Below, piece by piece: positions 1 through 8,434 of a stretch of DNA of 39,304 nucleotides. The stretch spans positions 1 to 39,304 of the forward strand of contig JAAAOB010000055.1 in assembly GCA_009909035.1 (NCBI GenBank), read 5' to 3'. The stretch comes from Bacteroidota bacterium. Its GTDB lineage: Bacteria; Bacteroidota; Rhodothermia; Balneolales; Balneolaceae. The notes under the pieces were generated by a model that made no database searches, was not told where the DNA came from, and worked only from the letters and a program-made list of their open reading frames with translations. Made by a program: the position numbers and the translations under genes. Numbering within the stretch: position 1 is the stretch's first letter; the number at the start of each line of letters is the position of its first letter.

Positions 1-10
1 GCCCAAAAGC

Positions 11-1201
11 TCATGACGACCTCCGCTCGGGAATTTCACCTGACCGTAGACGCGAAATATAGTGCTTCCACTGCAGGGGGCTCGACTTGTTAAAGGTCAG
101 TTGCCAGGTCTGCTCCGGTGCTGTGATAGTGAGTTTATGATTTTGCTCAATAGATGAGTAGTGTACATCTTCAAGATGAATGCTCCGGCGGCCGGCACCG
201 TTTGAAAGTGAAATATGATCAGCGGTTAGCTCAACATAACCGCTACCATAATCAATGAGTCCAAGGCTGCTGTCGACTCTGTGAAACCGGCAACCAATAT
301 CGGATAGTATGACGGATTCCCGGTTCATCTCCATGGGGAAATGGCAGATTTTTTCAAACAAGTCTACGACAGACAGAGAAGCGCCATCTCTTGAATGTAG
401 CCTGGACCGGGCATCCATAGTATAGGATGTGCAAGAGGATCGGCTGACGACGGTTCTGCCATCGGGCGAGGATATTGCGCCCGAAATTCCTGTCTCCGGG
501 CATCGATAGAGTAAACGCCCAATACCGGCGGCCGGCCGTGCACAGGCATGGAGCTGTATGGTTCCGGGCGGTGAGTACTCCTCGAATAAAATTTGATCCC
601 TGCACATGGCTGCAAATAAACTATAGGTTTTAAAATCAGACGGATGCAGCGGTTTCATCCACCGGATTTCAATCGTGCTTTTTCGCGGCATATCCGCCCA
701 GCGGGGCCAGGACAGGTATGAACCGTGAATCTGAACGGGGTGGACAGGAACTCTCATTTTCCAGAAAAGCTTCAGCGTCGTCTCGATCAATGGCTTCGGC
801 TTCCCGGTCCAGCGTCGGCCGCCCTCCGGGAAAATGACGACTTTTCGCCTGTTGTCAAGCATCGTTATGATATGGCGGACCGCAGCAGGGTCCGGCACAT
901 ATTTGCTGGTAGGCACGATGCCTATTCCATTCATAAACAATCGGGGAATCGTTTTATAGAACTGGTCTCGGGTCATGACACCCGCGGTGGGCTCATCCGT
1001 CATCATGAAATTGATGAAAAACGGGTCAAAGTAGTTGCTGTGATTTCCGTAAATGAAACAGGGGCCGGCAGCCGGCATATATTCCGGATTTGATACAATC
1101 GGCGAAAAGAGCCGGCGCATGACCGGAACGGTAAGGGCACGCATGATTGAAAATGCGGCGGGCGATATGTTTCGTTTATTTTTTTTAAAACTGAACGCCA
1201 T
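11..1201 (-). CDS. PlsC-like 1-acyl-glycerol-3-phosphate acyltransferase with C-terminal extension
   Basis: Membrane-associated acyltransferase expected to move an acyl group onto lysophosphatidate or a related lysolipid. The 396-residue protein shows the two family motifs: the HX4D catalytic block (H54 to D59, in GNHSNYFDPFF) and the EGxR block FPEGGRR (E126 to R129). The catalytic fold ends near residue 205, where most PlsC proteins end. The remaining half is unusual: residues 230-285 look like a decayed zinc ribbon (CPET at 234, CTSY at 257, where a CxxC/CxxC pair would be expected), and residues 315-388 (GSGYVEL, SIEQNHKL, WQLTF, LQWKHYI) look like a small PH-like beta domain. ATG at 1201 is chosen because the basic N-terminus fits the family. 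No close gene partner; the next gene lies more than 400 bases upstream. Family call is firm; substrate is unknown. Confidence 0.85.
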   Translation of the reverse strand: MAFSFKKNKRNISPAAFSIMRALTVPVMRRLFSPIVSNPEYMPAAGPCFIYGNHSNYFDPFFINFMMTDEPTAGVMTRDQFYKTIPRLFMNGIGIVPTSKYVPDPAAVRHIITMLDNRRKVVIFPEGGRRWTGKPKPLIETTLKLFWKMRVPVHPVQIHGSYLSWPRWADMPRKSTIEIRWMKPLHPSDFKTYSLFAAMCRDQILFEEYSPPGTIQLHACARPAAGIGRLLYRCPETGISGAISSPDGRTVVSRSSCTSYTMDARSRLHSRDGASLSVVDLFEKICHFPMEMNRESVILSDIGCRFHRVDSSLGLIDYGSGYVELTADHISLSNGAGRRSIHLEDVHYSSIEQNHKLTITAPEQTWQLTFNKSSPLQWKHYISRLRSGEIPERRSS

Positions 1202-1611
1202 TGGTTTGCATAAAGGATTTAATCTTAAGTGGTTTAATTCCCCGATCCTCTAGGTTGGGAAAAGATAAAAGTCCCTTTTCCCCATCGGGATCCCTTCGGG
1301 AGAAGGGGAAGCGAACGGAGTGAACTGGAAGGATGATCCAGTAGGCGTTGATTCAAGCAAATAAACAATTTTTATGGGCTCAAAACTCTACAAATCATCC
1401 CCCATTGCCCCCTTCGAAGGGGGACACTCCAAAATAAGCTTGTAATAAGAAAAAAATTAAGGGTTCATAGTTGAACCTACCGGGCTCTGCCCCGAGGTAG
1501 TTCATTTCCAGGCCCCGACAAAGCAGGATATACAATCGGATATGGAGATTCTGCCGCATATATCTGCAGAATGCCGGGGATTCCCTGCAGGCAGCAGTGC
1601 TGACTTAAGAG
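1202..1611. repeat. Intergenic region with GC-rich palindromes
   Basis: No credible gene in this stretch. It holds a compound hairpin at 1278-1310 (TTCCCC paired with GGGGAA, enclosing TCCC-TTC-GGGA) and a perfect 16-base palindrome at 1408-1423 (CCCCCTTCGAAGGGGG). Neither is followed by a T-run, so they are not standard terminators. They resemble dispersed intergenic palindromes, but a second copy cannot be shown from this window alone. Confidence 0.5.
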
Positions 1612-4068
1612 TTAATGGCTGCAGTATATCGGGCTCCGGGAATTGTTCATACTGCCGATGGGCGACCCCGGCGGCGTGTAGGGCGCCGGGGGTATTTCAA
1701 AAGACCCGGGATTTTCAATGTAGGAGTCAATCATGTCTGCCATCTGTTTGTAGTGTGCCTTCCAAACCGTTGGGTCCGTGTCTGACTGGAGATCGCGCAG
1801 TGTACCCGACAGTTCCTCGAGCTTAAGTGCCATGATGCCGGTGACATCCGGGGCAGCATCGTCTTCGGCGGCAAGACGGATCATATTCCGAATTACGGCC
1901 ATATGTATTCCTCGCTGCACGGATCCGGTGTAGCCATCTCTTGCTCTGTCCAGTATGGAGTGTTCAAGTACGGTTTCCACAAGGGTATCGAGTCCGGGCA
2001 GCGAGCTGTTCCCGGCGCTTTGAGCAGAAAGACGGGCGGCTCGCTGTGGATTGAAGAGCAGCGAGGCGGTGTGGCCGGCGGCTACTTCGGCCATTGCCAC
2101 AGGATCTATCATGGGAGTTGTATAGCCGCGAAACTGTTCCCGCGTCTGTGGTATTCGGGCGGGACGGGGTGGAATCAGCCCGGTGATATGTTCCGGCAGA
2201 GCAAGCAGTTCAGGGTCCAGCGTTTTCATGAGGGCGCTGAGTGCATTGAGCTGTAAATCGCCGTCTACTGTTTCTGGAGTAGGTTGTCCGTCGCCGCGTA
2301 CCGCGTAACTATATTCAACCCCTCCCAAAAGTTTAACTGTGGCTTCCGTCTGGTAGCGGTGAAAAAGGTAGATCGGCACAAGGACGTCCTGTAAATCCGA
2401 CATTTTACGCCCCATCCGAATACTTTCCGGGCCAAAATTGTGCAGGGCCGTGCTGCGAATCTCCAGGATATGGTCGAGTTGTTTGACAGGGTCGGTTCCA
2501 TAATCCCATAAATGCGCGTAGGGATGGGCGCCGTAAGCAGGACGCGCGGCCTCATCCGAAATGTACATCAGGTCCATATCCAGCGTTTCCCGGATGATCT
2601 TTTGGAGTTCCTCTTCTTCATCGGCTTCATCATGAAAGTCCTGGTATCCATACGCAATGGCGCGTTTATCCCATTCGCCAATGCCGCTGTCGTAGGCATT
2701 CTGCAGGCTTACTGTTCCATCATCCAGTATCGAAGCCCTGGGGTGCGGATAATCCATGACCGAGGCCAGGTTGTTGGCGCTTGCAGCAAAATTATGAGCA
2801 ATACCAAGAGTATGACCGATTTCGTGAGCTGAAAGCTGCCGAATCCTGTCCAGGGCCATCTCAAGCATTTGCGGGTCCGGCTCGGCACCCTCCCGGTAGG
2901 GTGAAAGAAGGCCTTCCGCTATCATGTAATCCTGCCTGACCCGAAGTGAACCAAGAAGAACATTCCCTTTGATAATTTCACCGGTGCGGGGGTCGGTTAC
3001 GGATGATCCGTACGACCAGCCTCTTGTAGAGCGATGAACCCAGTTGATGACGTTATAGCGAATATCGAGTGGGTGGGCATCAGCCGGAAGAACGTCTACC
3101 TGAAATGCGTCTTTGTACCCAATCTCTTCAAACGCTTCTGCCCACCAGCGGGCCCCTTCAAGCAGTGCCGTTCGCACCGGTTCGGGGGTACCGTTATCCA
3201 GGTAATAGACAATTGGCTCCACCGGTTCACTTACCTCGGCTGAAGGATCCTTCTTCTGAAGCCGGTGGCGGGAGATAAAGCGTTTGGTCAGCTCCTCACC
3301 GATTGGAGCGTTGTAATCCTGGTAGGAGATACCGAAATACCCTGACCGGGGATCAAATGTTCGTGGTTCGTACGCGTCATCCGGCAGTTCAACAAAGGAG
3401 TGGTGTTGGCGGACTGTAATGGATTCAGGCGTGGGCGTTACAGAGCGCACCTGGCTGCCCGGAGACTCACCGGTAAAAGTCAGGATCGTCTCAAATTCGC
3501 TGTTTTTCGGGAAATTAAACGTTCCGGGAAGGTGGATGGCCGAGCGGCTGGCATCGAGGGAGAAATTGCCCTGGTTTTGACTTCTCAGCTTGCCGGTGAC
3601 GTTGTGGGCATCCCGGATCAAAAAGTCTGTTGCATCTACCAAAACACGGCCATCTTCGGCAGCATCTGTTTCAAACCCCCAAAGTACCGATTGAGCAAAG
3701 GCCTCGTCTACTGATTTTTGTTCGAGAGGATTGGTTGAAGTGGCCCGGAAACCGTAGTTCGGCTGAATCATCAGGATTTTGGGCCTGCTTTTCTTGAAAT
3801 AAACCACACGGGAGTCTCCAAGCTGACTTCTGTCGAGGCCGATATCGTTCGAGCCTATTCCTGCGGCTAAAGAGTTTACGTAGAGGATCTCTTCGTCCAG
3901 TTTGTCAATTTCCATCCAGATTTTTCCGGTGGTATCATCCCACCAGAAAGTAAAAAAACCATCATAGCGCTCCATGTCAGCCGTTTTGTCATCGATCACC
4001 GATTGTGCATTGGCGAGGGAGCCGAATGTGAGAGAGAATAGAATGAAAAGAAGAAGTATGTTTTTCAT
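1612..4068 (-). CDS. Secreted zinc-dependent metalloprotease (DUF5117/DUF4953 met-zincin type)
   Basis: Large exported zinc peptidase of the type common in Bacteroidota and relatives; natural substrate unknown. The ATG at 4068 gives 818 residues starting with a clear signal peptide (MKNILLLFILFSLTFGSLA, cleaved near ANA-Q). An ATG three codons earlier (4077) and a GTG at 4098 are also open, but would put a non-basic segment before the signal. Extended zinc motif HEIGHTLGIAH at about residues 415-425: H415, H419 and H425 bind zinc and E416 is catalytic. The Met-turn candidate is ASVMDYPHPR shortly after. The N-terminal region is the DUF5117-like beta domain, and the C-terminal 300 residues are helical. 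Monocistronic: the ankyrin gene upstream ends in its own terminator. Confident in family, not in role. Confidence 0.88.
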   Translation of the reverse strand: MKNILLLFILFSLTFGSLANAQSVIDDKTADMERYDGFFTFWWDDTTGKIWMEIDKLDEEILYVNSLAAGIGSNDIGLDRSQLGDSRVVYFKKSRPKILMIQPNYGFRATSTNPLEQKSVDEAFAQSVLWGFETDAAEDGRVLVDATDFLIRDAHNVTGKLRSQNQGNFSLDASRSAIHLPGTFNFPKNSEFETILTFTGESPGSQVRSVTPTPESITVRQHHSFVELPDDAYEPRTFDPRSGYFGISYQDYNAPIGEELTKRFISRHRLQKKDPSAEVSEPVEPIVYYLDNGTPEPVRTALLEGARWWAEAFEEIGYKDAFQVDVLPADAHPLDIRYNVINWVHRSTRGWSYGSSVTDPRTGEIIKGNVLLGSLRVRQDYMIAEGLLSPYREGAEPDPQMLEMALDRIRQLSAHEIGHTLGIAHNFAASANNLASVMDYPHPRASILDDGTVSLQNAYDSGIGEWDKRAIAYGYQDFHDEADEEEELQKIIRETLDMDLMYISDEAARPAYGAHPYAHLWDYGTDPVKQLDHILEIRSTALHNFGPESIRMGRKMSDLQDVLVPIYLFHRYQTEATVKLLGGVEYSYAVRGDGQPTPETVDGDLQLNALSALMKTLDPELLALPEHITGLIPPRPARIPQTREQFRGYTTPMIDPVAMAEVAAGHTASLLFNPQRAARLSAQSAGNSSLPGLDTLVETVLEHSILDRARDGYTGSVQRGIHMAVIRNMIRLAAEDDAAPDVTGIMALKLEELSGTLRDLQSDTDPTVWKAHYKQMADMIDSYIENPGSFEIPPAPYTPPGSPIGSMNNSRSPIYCSH

Positions 4069-4213
4069 AGGATGCATGCATTCGTTTGCAGGTTGCACCC
4101 AATAAACAAAATTGTTGCTTGAGAAGGAAAATACAATTGTAAATTATTATTGGCGGCTGAAAAAGACGGTTGCCAGAACTGCGCCAAAAGCTTTAGTTCT
4201 GAAAGTAATATGC

Positions 4214-4249
4214 AAAAAAAAGCCCTGCTTCATTGCTGAAGCAGGGCTT
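4214..4249 (-). terminator. Rho-independent terminator of the ankyrin gene
   Basis: Read on the minus strand, an 11-bp perfect stem (AGCCCTGCTTC paired with GAAGCAGGGCT) closes a 6-base loop and runs into eight T residues. It lies about 30 bases after the ankyrin stop codon and before the metalloprotease start, so it separates the two genes. Confidence 0.92.
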
Positions 4250-4276
4250 AATATCAAACCTTAGCAAGTAAGTAAT

Positions 4277-4765
4277 TTACCGGCTGAGGGAGACAGGCTG
4301 GTGTCCGCCAAGAAAGTCAACGATGGATGCGTGTCCATATCGTTTGGCAATCTTTACGGAGGAGTAGCCCTCTGCATTTGTCATTTCCGGGTTGGCACCG
4401 GCATCAATCAGCTTCACGACGTTTTGTAAAACGCCCGTTTTAGCCGCAATCATCAGGGCTGTATTTCCCTCGTTGTTGCGTCGGTCAATGTCGGGGCTGT
4501 GTACAAGAATAATCTCGATTAATCTTGGATTTCCTATTTTAGCTGCCAGCATTAGTGGTGAATTGCCGGCTTCATCAACAGTATCAACGGATGCGCCTTC
4601 CGCAAGGAGGACATTCAGGCTGATAAAATCGATCTCTTTTACTGCTTCTATCACATTCTCTGCAACCACATGCTCAGTAGTGCCAAAATCTTTGGCGTCT
4701 ACCGATCCTGCGGAAGCAAAAAAAGTAAATAGAATGAGTAGTAATGTTACGTTTATAGACTTCAT
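4277..4765 (-). CDS. Secreted small ankyrin-repeat protein
   Basis: Exported protein of 162 residues with three to four ankyrin repeats, presumably a protein-binding module in the periplasm. A signal peptide is plain (MKSINVTLLLILFTFFASAG, cleaved near VDA-KD). Repeats follow from about residue 40: the cores NSPLMLAAKIGNPRLIEIIL, NTALMIAAKTGVLQNVVKLI and YSSVKIAKRYGHASIVDFL carry the typical TPLxxAAxxG pattern with an A-to-S or A-to-I change in places. The protein ends soon after the last repeat, so no catalytic domain is attached. It has its own terminator, and the ~390 bases before it contain no gene, so it is likely transcribed alone. The partner cannot be read from the sequence. Confidence 0.85.
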   Translation of the reverse strand: MKSINVTLLLILFTFFASAGSVDAKDFGTTEHVVAENVIEAVKEIDFISLNVLLAEGASVDTVDEAGNSPLMLAAKIGNPRLIEIILVHSPDIDRRNNEGNTALMIAAKTGVLQNVVKLIDAGANPEMTNAEGYSSVKIAKRYGHASIVDFLGGHQPVSLSR

Positions 4766-5154
4766 GGTAGTGTATTGTTTACTCTTAATTTTCCCTGATT
4801 ATTATATTATGCCGGGTTTTTCTCAGGCATTTTTTGGTGTATTTATCCGGCCTCTAAATTCGGCTGTTATAACGGTTAAAGGATACGGAAGGTTTCACTT
4901 TTCTCTCTCCTTTAGACGACTCATAGAAAGTAATCCATAAGTGGCGTTGACAGTAAAATAGTAACCCCGGGAAGCCTAAATAATTAAGTAAAATCGCTTA
5001 CAAAATTCGCCTGATTAAAGTATTTACGCCGCGAATTCCGAATTAAACAAAAATAATTTAGGAGTTTGTGCTAAAATGAGGTTTTCCGTCACCTGCCGTG
5101 CGAAGACAGCGCTTCGCACCCCGGCACCATACATTTTTAGCCGGTGTAGATTTA
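4766..5154. other. Intergenic region between ankyrin and symporter genes
   Basis: No gene supported. It should hold the promoter of the minus-strand ankyrin gene and the 3' end of the symporter transcript. An 8-bp perfect hairpin at 5098-5119 (GTGCGAAG, loop ACAGCG, CTTCGCAC) lies about 40 bases after the symporter stop, with a smaller CCGGC/GCCGG pair at 5121-5144. No T-run follows, so it is at best a weak terminator or transcript-end hairpin. Confidence 0.5.
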
Positions 5155-6492
5155 TTACAGGTCGAAGTCTCCCCTGTTTCTGCGGAGGGCGTAATCTTTT
5201 GCGGCTTCTCTGACCTTGGGTGACAGAAGCAGCGCGGAGATCATCGTTGGAATAGCCATTATAGCAAACATTCCATCAATAAAGTTGATCACCGCATCAA
5301 TGGAGACCACCGCCCCGAGTATGATGGTGACAACGTAAAAATAGTTGTAGTAGTGCTGCCGTTCCGCCCCGATGAGAAAGCCCAGGCATTTTGAGCCGTA
5401 ATAGGAGTACGTTAGCATAGAGCTGATGGCAAAAATAACGACGCTGGCAACCAGCACGTAAGCACCCGCTGGCCCATAAACCTCCATGAAGGCCATGAGT
5501 GTCATGGTTATACCGTTATCTTCCGCACCTCTCCAAACATCCGTAACTAAAATGGCCATTGCGGTCATGGTACAAATTATGATCGTGTCAATAACCGGAC
5601 CCATCATTGCTACAATGCCTTCACGAACCGGCTCTTTTGTTTTAGCAGCACCGTGGGCCAGTGATTCGGTTCCTATCCCCGCTTCATTGGAAAAAGCCCC
5701 GCGCTGAATCCCCGTCCGTATAATTTCCGCTACGGCCCCGCCGAGTGCCGCCTGGGCGGTAAAGGCATCAGTAAACACGAGAATAAAATACTCCGGAATA
5801 TCAGCGATATGGATAAAGAGAATATAGAGGACGCTGAAGAAGTAGAGAACCACCATAAAGGGGACCATCCGGGCAGCCACGTGGCCGATTCGTTTTATCC
5901 CTCCGAAGATGACTATAGAAACGAGTCCGGCCAGGCCTACACCGGTAAGGAAATTGGCCATAAAAAATCCGCCATCCACACCCCACCCTGCCGGTTCGTA
6001 AATAACATCACGCAGAATTTGTGTGAGCTGGTTGGCCTGGAAAATTGGAAGAGGGCCAAATAATCCACCCAGCGCAAAGAGAATGGCCAGCGGTTTCCAT
6101 TTGGAGCCAAGCCCCTCCATAATTACGTACATGGGACCGCCCTGAATATCACCGCGGCTGTCTTTTCCACGGTAGAGAATGGAGAGTGTACATGTAAAAA
6201 ATTTTGTGGAGACCCCAAGAATTGCACTAACCCACATCCAGAAGAGAGCTCCCGGGCCGCCTACAAATATGGCAACGGCAACACCACTAATGTTCCCAAG
6301 GCCAACCGTTGCCGCGAGGGCACTTGAAAGCGCCTGGAAGTGGTTGATATCGCCGGGATCATTGGGATCGTCATATTTCCCCCGAAGGAGCTCCACCGAG
6401 TGCTTAAAATATCGATACGGAGCAAGGCGCGAATAGATAGCAAAAAACACACCTCCACCCACAAGTAAATAAACAAGTGGGTCGCCCCACAT
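5155..6492 (-). CDS. AGCS-family alanine/glycine:cation symporter
   Basis: Inner-membrane sodium (or proton) coupled importer of small neutral amino acids, usually alanine or glycine. The 445-residue protein is strongly hydrophobic throughout with about ten membrane segments. Family landmarks include SALAATVGLGNISGVAVAI, VGGPGALFWMWVSA, RGDIQGGPMYVI and GAFSNEAGIGTESLAHGAA, the last being the well-conserved cation-site loop. The first ATG (6492) gives MWGDPLVYLL, but reading upstream in frame adds LETLEFALEQFSSF, which resembles the short amphipathic N-terminus of other family members. No ATG, GTG or TTG lies there before the in-frame stop, only a CTG at 6534. The true start may therefore be non-canonical. 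Neighbours give no operon partner. Confidence 0.92.
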   Translation of the reverse strand: MWGDPLVYLLVGGGVFFAIYSRLAPYRYFKHSVELLRGKYDDPNDPGDINHFQALSSALAATVGLGNISGVAVAIFVGGPGALFWMWVSAILGVSTKFFTCTLSILYRGKDSRGDIQGGPMYVIMEGLGSKWKPLAILFALGGLFGPLPIFQANQLTQILRDVIYEPAGWGVDGGFFMANFLTGVGLAGLVSIVIFGGIKRIGHVAARMVPFMVVLYFFSVLYILFIHIADIPEYFILVFTDAFTAQAALGGAVAEIIRTGIQRGAFSNEAGIGTESLAHGAAKTKEPVREGIVAMMGPVIDTIIICTMTAMAILVTDVWRGAEDNGITMTLMAFMEVYGPAGAYVLVASVVIFAISSMLTYSYYGSKCLGFLIGAERQHYYNYFYVVTIILGAVVSIDAVINFIDGMFAIMAIPTMISALLLSPKVREAAKDYALRRNRGDFDL

Positions 6493-6638
6493 AAAGGAGG
6501 AGAACTGTTCGAGAGCAAATTCTAATGTTTCCAGGAGTACGTTGGTTTAGTTAGCAATAAATATTTAAGAAATTGAATATCGGAGTTTAAAACAAATTTA
6601 AAGCCCTCGAAAACGACCTGCGGTGGCTGCTTGTCCGG

Positions 6639-7109
6639 CTATCGATTGTATTGCAGGTAATCGCTATAATCAACCGGAGGCGGGTCTATACCGGAACGTT
6701 TCAGCAGGAGCGAAATTTGTGCCCGGTGATGCTGCCCGTGACAAATCAGGTGGCTGCAGATATCTGTAAATGAGTGCATAGAATGAACTCCGGACCCGCT
6801 TTGATAGATTATCGTTGCGTCCATATCCATGTCGTGGTCCCCTATCAGGTTGACCCAGAGCTTGTGCACCTCTTTTGCCTCCTGTTTTATATCCTGGAGA
6901 TCGATTTCAAACCAGGGGTTGACATTTTTGATGCCGCTATCTATCACACGGTTAAACCAGATACGCTGTAAATTGATGATATGAGAAAGGAAAGCCCTGC
7001 AGGCCGCTCGCTCCCTGAAAGAGCCTGATGAACTTATCCGGTCGGTAAGTTGGCGGGTGCACCACAAATCAAAAATAAACAGGCGCTGCAAGAACTGTCG
7101 TGACGTCAT
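6639..7109 (-). CDS. DinB/YfiT-family putative metalloenzyme
   Basis: Small four-helix DinB-superfamily protein of 156 residues. These proteins carry a metal-binding histidine triad, and several act as thiol- or sugar-dependent transferases, but the substrate here cannot be told. A longer frame opens upstream, but MTSRQFLQRLFIFDLW at 7109 is the right start: it matches the family N-terminus, and its ATG overlaps the TGA of the upstream MarC gene as ATGA, the usual sign of translational coupling. Candidate metal ligands are the histidine in the first third (FLSHIINLQRIW) and the C-terminal SHLICHGQHHRAQI block. Likely co-transcribed with marC-like, though no functional link is evident. Confidence 0.8.
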   Translation of the reverse strand: MTSRQFLQRLFIFDLWCTRQLTDRISSSGSFRERAACRAFLSHIINLQRIWFNRVIDSGIKNVNPWFEIDLQDIKQEAKEVHKLWVNLIGDHDMDMDATIIYQSGSGVHSMHSFTDICSHLICHGQHHRAQISLLLKRSGIDPPPVDYSDYLQYNR

Positions 7110-7789
7110 GAGGTGGCGAAATTGAAATATTGTGAAATTCCGCTCAGAATAAACTGAACACTTATGGCAAGTACGATGAATCCCATCAGGCGGGTCATGA
7201 CATTCAGGCCGGTGTAGCCGATATATTTTTCTGATATCGGGGCAAGACGGAGTAAACAATAGGTAACAATAGCTACCAGCAGTATAGAAACCGCGTTCAT
7301 TATGTACTCTATAGGAGATGTTGCCTGGGATGCAAAACCAATCACCACCGCAATGCTGCCGGGCCCGGCCAGCAGCGGGAGCGTAAGCGGGCTGAACGAG
7401 ACATCCTCTTTCTCAAGTGCGGCGGCTTCGCCCTCCAGGGTTAACTTTTTTCCTGAGGTATCCGTGTTCAGCATTGAGTACCCGGAGCGCATAATGATAA
7501 GACCGCCGGCTATTCGTACACCGGGCAGGCTGATTCCAAAAAAACTAAGCACATATGTGCCGATCAGAAGAAAGACACAAAGCAGAACGAACATATAGAT
7601 GCACGCTTTGGTCGCCGTCATGGTTCGTTCTCTGTCGGTGAACCGGTTGGTTAATGATAAAAAAACCGGCATTGCGGCAAGTGGATTAACAACAGAAAAA
7701 AGGGACGTAAAACTGGCAAGAAGCAGTGTAAAGGACGTAATTGCATACCCGCTGTTACCGGGATCGAGTTCTGATAGTAGTTCAGCCAT
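7106..7789 (-). CDS. MarC-family inner membrane protein
   Basis: Integral membrane protein of the MarC/UPF0056 family, 227 residues from the ATG at 7789, with about six hydrophobic segments. The only longer reading begins with TTG at 7831, so the ATG is preferred. Typical elements are FTSLFSVVNPLAAMPVFLSL near the N-terminus, GGLIIMRSGYSML in the middle, and the PLTLPLLAGPGSIAVVIG block, which is the strongest family signature. The biochemical function of MarC proteins is unresolved; the early link to multiple antibiotic resistance has not held up. The stop codon overlaps the start of the DinB-like gene. The gene diverges from the GAF gene, with about 130 bases between for both promoters. Confidence 0.9.
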   Translation of the reverse strand: MAELLSELDPGNSGYAITSFTLLLASFTSLFSVVNPLAAMPVFLSLTNRFTDRERTMTATKACIYMFVLLCVFLLIGTYVLSFFGISLPGVRIAGGLIIMRSGYSMLNTDTSGKKLTLEGEAAALEKEDVSFSPLTLPLLAGPGSIAVVIGFASQATSPIEYIMNAVSILLVAIVTYCLLRLAPISEKYIGYTGLNVMTRLMGFIVLAISVQFILSGISQYFNFATS

Positions 7790-7922
7790 ACCGTAAAGAT
7801 AGAGACCTTTATCTGACTTTGAAATGGTCAATATCGGATTGCTAAAATTTGTATTTTTAGGCTTCCGTCAAATAAATATGTACAGGGTGCAGGTCACCTG
7901 AAAACTGATTGAGATGTAACCA

Positions 7923-8378
7923 ATGGATATAGAATCGATAGTAGACGATGCAAAACAGGCCATTTATGGCAGCAACAGTAAAGAAGATGCATTGCGGGCA
8001 GTGGCAGAACTTTTGAGCCGGCGGGTGCCGGCATTCGACTGGACGGGCTTTTATCTTGCTTCAGAAACAGAGGAGAACATGCTTGAACTTGGGCCTTTTG
8101 TGGGGGAGCCGACCAATCACACAAAAATACCATATGGAACCGGCATCTGCGGACAGGTTGCAGAATCGCACGATACGTTTGTGGTTCAGGATGTTTCCAA
8201 GACGGATAACTACCTTGCCTGCAGTGTAGATGTACAGTCTGAAATTGTGGTTCCAATCATGAAAAACGGAGAATTTGTTGCACAGCTGGATATTGACTCC
8301 CACACAAAGAATGCAATCACAAAAACACACAAAACGTTGTGCGAGAAGATCTGCAGGCAGCTTGAAGCTATTTTTTAA
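7923..8378 (+). CDS. GAF-domain protein, free methionine-(R)-sulfoxide reductase-like
   Basis: Single GAF domain of 151 residues, closely resembling free methionine-(R)-sulfoxide reductase (fRMsr/YebR), which reduces free Met-R-sulfoxide in the cytosol. Matching blocks are FDWTGFYLASE, LELGPFVGEP, IPYGTGICGQVAE, LACSVDVQSEIVVPI and AQLDIDSH. Canonical enzymes use three cysteines. Here the one before RIPFG is replaced (GEPTNHTKIPYG), while the ICG and LAC cysteines are kept. Activity could persist with two cysteines, or the domain may have become a sensor. The start ATG at 7923 is the first in frame after the divergent promoter region. The gene is followed after 56 bases by the tRNA nucleotidyltransferase and may share its transcript. 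Confidence 0.82.
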   Translation: MDIESIVDDAKQAIYGSNSKEDALRAVAELLSRRVPAFDWTGFYLASETEENMLELGPFVGEPTNHTKIPYGTGICGQVAESHDTFVVQDVSKTDNYLACSVDVQSEIVVPIMKNGEFVAQLDIDSHTKNAITKTHKTLCEKICRQLEAIF

Positions 8379-8434
8379 TTGGCGGTAGCTTCATTTTTCC
8401 AGTATCCAGCTTAAACAGACCACGAATTCTCTTT

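Noticed and set aside
725-1253. Plus-strand open frames of 122 and 66 codons
   Set aside because: They lie opposite the acyltransferase gene, whose family motifs are intact; residue patterns of the plus-strand frames show no domain.
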